Under the pieces are notes generated by a model, which saw only the letters and a list, made by a program, of their open reading frames with translations, did not search any database and had not been told where the DNA came from. Both the position numbers and the translations under genes were made by a program. From Amoebophilaceae bacterium UBA1467 (lineage in GTDB: Bacteria > Bacteroidota > Bacteroidia > Cytophagales > Amoebophilaceae): 11,399 bases of DNA. Where the stretch lies: positions 1 to 11,399 of the forward strand of contig DCSL01000022.1 of NCBI GenBank assembly GCA_002325615.1, given 5' to 3'. Positions 6,650 to 11,399 of this stretch are shown here, one piece after another (positions within the stretch are counted from its first letter, which is position 1; each line of letters starts with the position of its first letter).

Positions 6650-8422
6650 TCAGAACTTGGCCTGCAGGGCTTTCTTTTGCTCCAGGTCAATATTGATATA
6701 TTGTTCTGTTCCATATAAGCAGTCCGCCCAGAGGTAGTTCTTGATCCAACCGTGGTAAAGTACAGGATGGGGCCGATGCACGGAGTAGATTGCGGGTACA
6801 TGCTCTGCAGCCATGCTGTTAAGTTGCTCATATAGCTTAGTTCGCTCAGAAGAAGGTTGCATCACTATTGCTTTTTCATACAGGGCGTTGTAGGCAGGGT
6901 CATTAAAATAGGCCCCTATGCCCATGCTTTGATCAGAATGGTACAGCAAACACAAAAACCCTTCTGCGTCTGGATAGTCTGCACTCCACGACAAAGCATG
7001 CAGCATGGTCATCTTTTGATCAATCCTTTTCAGCAGTTCAGGAAATGTGTTGGGCACTACTTTGATCTTGACACCAATGCGCTCCATACATTTCTTAAAA
7101 AATTCGCCTTGCTGTCGGTGTTGAGTAGTAGCATGAACGTCCAACGTGATTACTGGCAATCCTTTTCCTCCAGGATAGCCGGCCGCTGTCAGTAGCTTCC
7201 TGGCCTTAGCCAGATCGTGGATCTTGTACGGATTGGTATAGTCCTTTTGGTAGCCTTCTAAACCGGGCGGTATGATTGATTGGGCCAACACGGCAGTACC
7301 TTTGTGGAACAGCTCATTGTAGCGCTGTTCATCAAAAGCCAGGGATAAGGCTTGACGTAGCTTCGCATTGTTTTTAAACAGCACATGGCCATTGTTGATC
7401 ACAAAAAGCCCAGTGCTCTGCTCTGGCTCTAAGAATAGTTGAATGCCTTTTTCCTGTAATCGAGGAGCTATCCTATCACCTTGTACTACTTCTACGGCAA
7501 TGCTATCTGAGGCAATATCAGCCACATCTATGGTTCCTTGCTGAAATTTAAGCCATCTGGGTTGCTCCTCAGGAAGGATGTGGGTAATGATTTTATCGAC
7601 CAAAGGCAACTTTTTACCAGCATCAGCAAGCAGGTGCTGGTAAGCTTCCGCAGCTTCACTGGGAAAGCGCTTGTCCCTGAATGTGGGGTTTTTATAGTAT
7701 ATCAACTTGTTCAGTTGGGGATTGAACGCCTGAAGGGTAAAAGGGCCTGTACCTACAGGATGGTTCAGGAATTCTGCTCCATAGTGCTGCACTGCCTCGT
7801 GTGGCACTGCATAGCAAAAGCCCATGGCCAAAATGTACGGAAACTGGGGCCAAGGTCGGATCAAGGTGAACTGTAAGGTATATCGATCCACCGCTTTCAA
7901 ACCTGCCACTGCCTCAGTATAGTCTGTCTGAGCAACTACAGCATACTTATTCCGCCATGCATCCAGTCCCTGGATTTTTTCTGCCAGCATGCTGAACCAA
8001 GGAGATTGCACTTTAGGATCTGCTACTCTTTTGATGGTGTAGACAAAATCTTCGGCTACAAGTTCTCTTCCTTGCCCTGCAGGGAAGCATGTATTGTCAT
8101 GGAACTTGATGCCTTCTTTGATGCTAAAGGTATATACGCAGCCATCTTCAGAAACAGTGGGCAACGCTGCTGCCAGGTTAGGCACAAGTTCGTAAGGTCG
8201 CTTGAGGTAGTGGTATCCCAACAAGCCTTCATAAATCTTAGCTACCTCACAAGCACTATACACATCATCTGTTTGTGCTGGATCGAAGCCTTTTATTTGC
8301 GCCGCACCAACGGTTACCAACACTTTTTCATTTTGATTTTGGGGAGTATGTACACGCTTTGTATAAAACCACATGCCTAGTACTATCAATACAAATACCC
8401 CAAGTTTGATAAGGTTTTTCAT
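6650..8422 (-). CDS. oppA: oligopeptide ABC transporter substrate-binding protein OppA
   Basis: Family 5 extracellular solute-binding protein that should capture peptides and deliver them to OppBC. The 590 residues begin MKNLIK, then a hydrophobic segment at about 7-20 (LGVFVLIVLGMWFY) followed by Lys-Arg. There is no lipobox: the first cysteine is C58, so it is not a standard lipoprotein and may stay anchored by this N-terminal helix or be cleaved by signal peptidase I. The domain runs from about 35 to 570, with FDPAQTDDVYSACEVAKIYE, TFSIKEGIKFHDN, AEDFVYTIKRV, HPVGTGPFTL and LRQALSLAFDEQRYNELFH matching the family. I start at ATG 8422; a longer frame would need TTG 8428. It is first of the operon, and its divergent upstream region with mutL holds the likely promoter. 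Confidence 0.93.
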   Translation of the reverse strand: MKNLIKLGVFVLIVLGMWFYTKRVHTPQNQNEKVLVTVGAAQIKGFDPAQTDDVYSACEVAKIYEGLLGYHYLKRPYELVPNLAAALPTVSEDGCVYTFSIKEGIKFHDNTCFPAGQGRELVAEDFVYTIKRVADPKVQSPWFSMLAEKIQGLDAWRNKYAVVAQTDYTEAVAGLKAVDRYTLQFTLIRPWPQFPYILAMGFCYAVPHEAVQHYGAEFLNHPVGTGPFTLQAFNPQLNKLIYYKNPTFRDKRFPSEAAEAYQHLLADAGKKLPLVDKIITHILPEEQPRWLKFQQGTIDVADIASDSIAVEVVQGDRIAPRLQEKGIQLFLEPEQSTGLFVINNGHVLFKNNAKLRQALSLAFDEQRYNELFHKGTAVLAQSIIPPGLEGYQKDYTNPYKIHDLAKARKLLTAAGYPGGKGLPVITLDVHATTQHRQQGEFFKKCMERIGVKIKVVPNTFPELLKRIDQKMTMLHALSWSADYPDAEGFLCLLYHSDQSMGIGAYFNDPAYNALYEKAIVMQPSSERTKLYEQLNSMAAEHVPAIYSVHRPHPVLYHGWIKNYLWADCLYGTEQYINIDLEQKKALQAKF

Positions 8423-8525
8423 GGTCAATAAGTTTAGATAAAATAAGATGGTGTGTACGCCAAACAGTGCTGAAGCTTGATGGGGAGTGCCTTACTGCAT
8501 ACACCAGAGGCGAAAATAATAGTTT

Positions 8526-8543
8526 TTTAGCAAAATGGCTAAA
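8526..8543. repeat. perfect 6-bp dyad in the oppA-mutL spacer
   Basis: TTTAGC (8526-8531) and GCTAAA (8538-8543) are perfect inverted arms around a six-base loop. On the minus strand the dyad precedes TATTTTCG (8514-8521), one mismatch from TAnnTTTG, on the oppA side; on the plus strand it precedes the TATCTTTG motif on the mutL side. That position would suit an operator. It may be chance in AT-rich DNA. Confidence 0.5.
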
Positions 8544-8566
8544 CGCCACTGCCGTGCCAAGCGATG

Positions 8567-8574
8567 TATCTTTG
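8567..8574 (+). promoter_or_regulatory. Bacteroidota -7-like element TATCTTTG upstream of mutL
   Basis: TATCTTTG is a full match to TAnnTTTG. It would place the start near 8581 and give mutL a leader of about 155 nt containing the 9-bp hairpin at 8659-8680. No TTTG is seen 19-21 nt upstream, so the promoter is tentative. Confidence 0.3.
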
Positions 8575-8658
8575 TGATATTTCAGCCTAAAATAGCGTTG
8601 ACTAAAAAGAAGAATACCATCAGTCCCCCAACCAGTAAATGTAGACAATGATTATGGT

Positions 8659-8680
8659 AACCAGTGTGCCAACATTGGTT
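8659..8680. repeat. 9-bp inverted repeat (hairpin) upstream of mutL
   Basis: AACCAGTGT (8659-8667) pairs with ACATTGGTT (8672-8680) around loop GCCA, nine pairs with a single G-U in RNA. No T run follows on either strand, so it is not a standard terminator. It lies 56 nt before the mutL ATG and could be an operator or a leader-RNA hairpin. Confidence 0.6.
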
Positions 8681-8735
8681 CTTTGTTATGTCCATGCTAA
8701 ATTCATAACCCATTGCCGTGCATTTGGCCCTCAGT

Positions 8736-10574
8736 ATGTCCAACCTCATCCACCTGCTGCCAGACTCTCTTGCCAACCAGATTGCCGCCGGTGAAGTGGT
8801 GCAAAGACCTTCCTCAGTGGTTAAGGAATTGCTAGAAAATGCCATTGACGCAGGTAGTACAGCTATTAAAGTGGTCATCAAAGACGCCGGCAAGACTTTG
8901 ATTCAAGTGATTGACAATGGCATAGGCATGTCAGAGGTAGATGCGAGAATGAGTTTTGAAAAACACGCCACGTCCAAGATCAGGACCGCAGAAGACCTTT
9001 TCAATATCCAGACCATGGGATTCAGGGGCGAAGCGTTGGCTTCGATTGCTGCTATAGCCCAGCTAGAGATGGAAACCTGTCATAAAAAGGATGCCTTAGG
9101 AACAAGGATTACTATTGAAGGCTCTGATATCAAGGCACAAGTACCTGTCTCTACTCCCCAAGGCACCAAAATCAGTGCAAAGAACCTTTTTTTCAATGTG
9201 CCAGCCCGCAGGAATTTTCTGAAGTCCAACCCCGTTGAAACCAAGCACATCATTGACGAGTTTCAACGGGCAGCCTTGGCTCAGCCTGACATTGCCTTTT
9301 CGTTCTATCAGAACAGTTTGGCAGCCTACCAGCTACCTGCCACCAAGCTCAGCCACCGCATTGTTCACCTGTTTGGAGAAGCCTGCAAAAAGCAGCTTAT
9401 CCCTTGCCGAGAGGAAACAGACGTGCTCAAAATTCAGGGCTATATTGGCAAACCAGAAAACGCCAAGAAAACACGCGGAGAACAGTTCTTTTTTGTGAAC
9501 CAACGTTTTATCAAGAGTTCCTACCTGCACCATGCAGTCAAAAATGCTTTTGAAGGCTTATTGCCCCAAAATGTCTTTCCCTTTTATGTTCTCTTCATCG
9601 ACATAGCACCTATCCAAATTGACGTCAATGTTCATCCCACCAAAACAGAAATCAAATTCGAAGACGAACGGATGGTCTATTCTATTTTGACTGCAGCCAT
9701 CAAAAAAGCCCTGGCCATCCACCATATTACACCTTCCATTGATTTTGAGCAGAATATCAACTTCAATCCTTTTGCTACTGCTTTATCCACAACAGCTTCT
9801 TCGGCAAACAAAATCACAGAAAAAGACTATGTCCAGTTCAGAAGTCCGAACATTCCTCAACAAGGTGGAGTCAAAGACTGGGAAATACTTTTTCAGAATT
9901 TGGACAAGTCCCCATCTGAAGGCTCTACCAAGGCTACCACTTCGTCCCAAATGTCCAGTACCACCGACACTCCCATTGAAGTAGCACTTTTAGCGCCTGT
10001 GGCCGAAAGTATCATAAAAATACAATTGCACAGACGTTACATTCTTACGCAGCTCAAATCAGGGATATTACTCATCGACCAACATGCAGCCCATGAGCGT
10101 ATTCTGTATGAGCAATACTTACAACCCTTGCTGAATAACCAGACCCGAAGTGCCCAACAGCTGCTTTTTCCTGTACACATCCCTCTCAATCCTGCCGATA
10201 TGGTCTTAGTCCAGGCCCATGTAACAGACCTTCATGCTCTGGGTTTTGTATTGGCATCCTTTGGCAAGGACAGCCTCATCGTCACTGGCTGCCCAACAGA
10301 AGCAGTGGGCCATGACTTGAAGCAGCTTTTGGAAGGTTTGATCGAGCAGTTTAAATGGAACCAAGCAACATTTTCGCTGACCACACAAGAAAACCTAGCC
10401 CGATCGTTAGCCAAGCGCGCCTGTCTTCAGCCAGGAAAAAAGCTACAACAGGAAGAAATAGACATGCTGGTAGACCAACTTTTTGCCTGCACTCATCCCA
10501 ACTATACGCCTGATGGCCGCAAGACTTTTGTGGTAATGACGCTCGAGGCTATCAACGCCATTTTCCAGGAATAG
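8736..10574 (+). CDS. mutL: DNA mismatch repair protein MutL (endonuclease type)
   Basis: MutL links MutS mismatch recognition to strand incision and removal. The N-terminal GHKL ATPase is complete: IAAGEVVQRPSSVVKELLEN with catalytic E31 and Mg-binding N35, DNGIG (60-64), HATSKI (77-82) and GFRGEAL (95-101). A polar, Ser/Thr-rich linker spans about 345-425. The C-terminal domain contains DQHAAHERILYE (448-459), an exact match to the DQHA(X)2E(X)4E motif of endonuclease-active MutL proteins, as expected in bacteria lacking MutH. The C-terminal CTHPNYTPDGRKTF replaces the common CPHGRP-like metal-site motif, so one part of the metal site looks divergent. At 612 residues the length is normal. 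I start at ATG 8736, giving the typical MSNLIHLLPDSLANQIAAGE; an upstream GTG at 8718 is less likely. It is the only protein gene here on the plus strand. Confidence 0.97.
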   Translation: MSNLIHLLPDSLANQIAAGEVVQRPSSVVKELLENAIDAGSTAIKVVIKDAGKTLIQVIDNGIGMSEVDARMSFEKHATSKIRTAEDLFNIQTMGFRGEALASIAAIAQLEMETCHKKDALGTRITIEGSDIKAQVPVSTPQGTKISAKNLFFNVPARRNFLKSNPVETKHIIDEFQRAALAQPDIAFSFYQNSLAAYQLPATKLSHRIVHLFGEACKKQLIPCREETDVLKIQGYIGKPENAKKTRGEQFFFVNQRFIKSSYLHHAVKNAFEGLLPQNVFPFYVLFIDIAPIQIDVNVHPTKTEIKFEDERMVYSILTAAIKKALAIHHITPSIDFEQNINFNPFATALSTTASSANKITEKDYVQFRSPNIPQQGGVKDWEILFQNLDKSPSEGSTKATTSSQMSSTTDTPIEVALLAPVAESIIKIQLHRRYILTQLKSGILLIDQHAAHERILYEQYLQPLLNNQTRSAQQLLFPVHIPLNPADMVLVQAHVTDLHALGFVLASFGKDSLIVTGCPTEAVGHDLKQLLEGLIEQFKWNQATFSLTTQENLARSLAKRACLQPGKKLQQEEIDMLVDQLFACTHPNYTPDGRKTFVVMTLEAINAIFQE

Positions 10575-10626
10575 TTATTCAAAAATACTAGTACTGGTAG
10601 CCTGGTTGCGCTGCTAACACACTATC

Positions 10627-10695
10627 GAGACTGTTGCAAAACTACCTAGCTTGAAGTAGATAAAAAGGGATTATGGAGCATTTTTCAACGGTCTC
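10627..10695. mobile_element. 69-bp element with 15-bp imperfect inverted ends (MITE-like or IS-tip remnant)
   Basis: GAGACTGTTGCAAAA (10627-10641) and TTTTTCAACGGTCTC (10681-10695) are inverted repeats matching at 13 of 15 positions, enclosing 39 bp. The end sequence resembles terminal inverted repeats of IS5-like insertion sequences, from memory only. No transposase is present and no target duplication is obvious (flanks ACTATC and ACTCTC). It begins 52 bp after mutL. It could be a small non-autonomous element, two IS tips left after deletion, or a hairpin used as a transcription terminator for mutL. Confidence 0.4.
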
Positions 10696-11039
10696 ACTCT
10701 CAACATTCCAATTAAAGTTTAAGGAAAAGTCACACTATACGCTCTCGAAATGCCGAAGAATATTTGTCTTAAGACCATGAAAGGATGAGTATCCTTGCCT
10801 TTGAAATAGTATACTCCTAGGAGTTGATATGTTTTTGTAGTCCCCGGCCCTGGTGTAACTGGTTTCTTTAACATGTCCCAAAATCAAACTTCTTAGTCCA
10901 CTACCTCCGCCCGAAAAGCAGCTTGGCACTTCCAAGCAAACAGTGCGGCACCGCTTATGCTGTTAAAAAGGATAGACTTATGCATAACCTCTTATTGGTG
11001 TAGATAAACTTGTTGGTAAGTAGGCACAACAGCTGGCTT
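10696..11039. other. non-coding, palindrome-rich spacer
   Basis: No convincing gene was found. The longest minus-strand frame, about 66 codons ending at 10735, needs a TTG start and matches nothing I know. The stretch holds several exact palindromes: AAGGAT-GAGT-ATCCTT (10781-10796), AGTATACT (10808-10815), ACTCCTAGGAGT (10813-10824) and GCTTGG-CACTT-CCAAGC (10921-10937). These could belong to an unrecognised structured RNA, to binding sites of the adjacent origin candidate, or to decayed mobile DNA. Confidence 0.5.
10921..10937. repeat. 6-bp hairpin GCTTGG-CACTT-CCAAGC
   Basis: The arms at 10921-10926 and 10932-10937 are perfectly complementary around a five-base loop. On the minus strand the stem is followed by TGCTTTT, a weak terminator-like arrangement, but no gene is seen upstream on that strand. 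Confidence 0.6.
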
Positions 11040-11099
11040 TTGGTAAAGAATAAGATGAGTACGGAGCATTCATCACATTATCCACTACTTACTACATGG

Positions 11100-11108
11100 T
11101 TATTCACA
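11100..11108 (+). promoter_or_regulatory. DnaA box TTATTCACA
   Basis: Full match to TTATNCACA on the plus strand, in the centre of the box cluster and 14 nt after the near-box TTATCCACT (11078-11086). Confidence 0.6.
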
Positions 11109-11183
11109 ATTTGTAACAGGGAAATATTTTGTGATTGAAAAACTTGCTATTCACATATATTCCTGGTTACCTCAACGTTCAAG

Positions 11184-11222
11184 AAAAAGGATAGGATAAG
11201 TTGTGGATAATTCAAAGGATAG
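11184..11222 (+). repeat. direct repeat AAAGGATAG flanking a DnaA box
   Basis: AAAAAGGATAG at 11184-11194 and AAAGGATAG at 11214-11222 lie in direct orientation, 28 nt apart start to start for the shared 9-mer, with a perfect DnaA box between them. The full 11-mer also occurs at 10965-10975. The arrangement resembles sites for an origin-binding protein, but no such protein is identified. Confidence 0.55.
11202..11210 (-). promoter_or_regulatory. DnaA box TTATCCACA
   Basis: Full match to the strong E. coli-type DnaA box on the minus strand (TGTGGATAA on plus). It sits between two AAAGGATAG copies that end at 11194 and start at 11214. Confidence 0.65.
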
Positions 11223-11241
11223 TCTCGCTCCATCCACACGG

Positions 11242-11335
11242 CATTTTTACAATATTTTTCTTTTCTTTTTTTCAACTAATCCACCGCTTAACAAGAACAA
11301 TAATCTTTAATTAATATATACTTATAGTAGGTTAG
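11242..11335. other. AT-rich tract, candidate DNA unwinding element
   Basis: The tract contains an almost pure pyrimidine run on the plus strand (about 11255-11273, mostly T) and the segment AATCTTTAATTAATATATAC (11302-11321). It lies directly beside the DnaA box cluster. TAGTAG at 11325-11330, followed by further AG-containing trinucleotides, faintly recalls DnaA-trio elements. The unwinding role is inference. Confidence 0.4.
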
Positions 11336-11399
11336 GCGTAGATAAAACGAAATTATGGGCGTCTCTTTTATGTAGATACTTTTTTCATGTTTTCTTTTT

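Larger units (their letters stand above)
11078..11399. other. putative replication origin (oriC-like): DnaA boxes plus AT-rich tracts
   Basis: Two full matches to the DnaA box TTATNCACA occur: TTATTCACA at 11100-11108 (plus) and TTATCCACA on the minus strand at 11202-11210. Two boxes have one mismatch: TTATCCACT at 11078-11086 and CTATTCACA at 11147-11155. Weaker 7/9 words lie at 11130-11138 (minus), 11230-11238 and 11277-11285. The cluster is followed by AT-rich tracts at 11242-11280 and 11288-11330, suitable for unwinding. The direct repeat AAAGGATAG flanks the minus-strand perfect box. No gene interrupts the region, and the long minus-strand gene block points away from it. dnaA is not in the window, which does not argue against oriC in Bacteroidota. 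A plasmid- or phage-type origin is the alternative. Confidence 0.55.

Noticed and set aside
8675..8703. TTGGTT, 17 nt, TAAATT as an E. coli-type promoter for mutL
   Set aside because: The -35 half overlaps a hairpin arm, and Bacteroidota housekeeping promoters use a different consensus.
8582..8893. Minus-strand frame of 103 codons overlapping the mutL start
   Set aside because: It is largely antisense to the strongly conserved mutL ATPase region, so it is a shadow frame.
10735..10935. Minus-strand frame of 66 codons with many Gly, Ser and Arg
   Set aside because: It needs a TTG start, overlaps several palindromes, has no recognisable domain and no promoter or coding neighbour.
11288..11399. 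Minus-strand open frame entering from the right edge and ending at TAA 11290..11288
   Set aside because: The sequence is very AT-rich, the peptide is low-complexity Lys/Tyr/Ile, and no family is recognisable. It could be the tail of a gene outside, but it cannot be supported here.
11387..11399. Plus-strand ATG followed by TTT TCT TTT at the right edge
   Set aside because: Only four codons are visible in a T-rich run; there is not enough to call a CDS start.
1..11399. CRISPR arrays, rRNA genes, toxin-antitoxin or defence systems, full insertion sequences
   Set aside because: No regularly spaced repeats, rRNA segments, transposase motifs or defence-type domains are visible on either strand.

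Overview
The window reads as chromosomal DNA of a Bacteroidota bacterium. AccD has the Bacteroidota form without a zinc ribbon. Most genes lack a Shine-Dalgarno sequence. Several upstream regions carry the Bacteroidota -7 element TAnnTTTG. The gene set (a complete OppABCDF importer, a DhnA-type class I aldolase, roomy AT-rich spacers) would suit a Cytophagales member or a host-associated relative such as Amoebophilaceae, but this placement is inference and the genus is not settled.

Layout. 1-440 has no confident gene: it holds a 15-bp tandem repeat, a possible frameshifted remnant and a possible CDS start running off the left edge. 441-2375 (minus) is a two-gene unit, class I fructose-bisphosphate aldolase then accD. 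2546-2620 (plus) is tRNA-His(GTG). 2813-8422 (minus) is a compact oppA-oppB-oppC-oppD-oppF operon with gaps of 16, 7, 3 and 1 nt. 8423-8735 is a divergent control region with two dyads and promoter-like motifs. 8736-10574 (plus) is mutL, of the endonuclease-bearing type. 10575-11399 is non-coding: a 69-bp element with transposon-like inverted ends, a stretch dense in small palindromes, then a cluster of DnaA boxes with repeated AAAGGATAG motifs and AT-rich tracts that looks like a replication origin.

How the parts work together. OppA should capture peptides outside the inner membrane, OppB and OppC form the channel, and OppD and OppF supply ATP hydrolysis. This gives a peptide uptake route suited to an organism that takes amino acids from its surroundings. 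The aldolase and AccD link central carbon metabolism to malonyl-CoA supply. MutL serves mismatch repair. If the right end is oriC, the minus-strand block is transcribed away from it, co-directionally with the leftward fork, and only mutL and the tRNA run against that fork. The origin candidate is the most interesting feature of the window.
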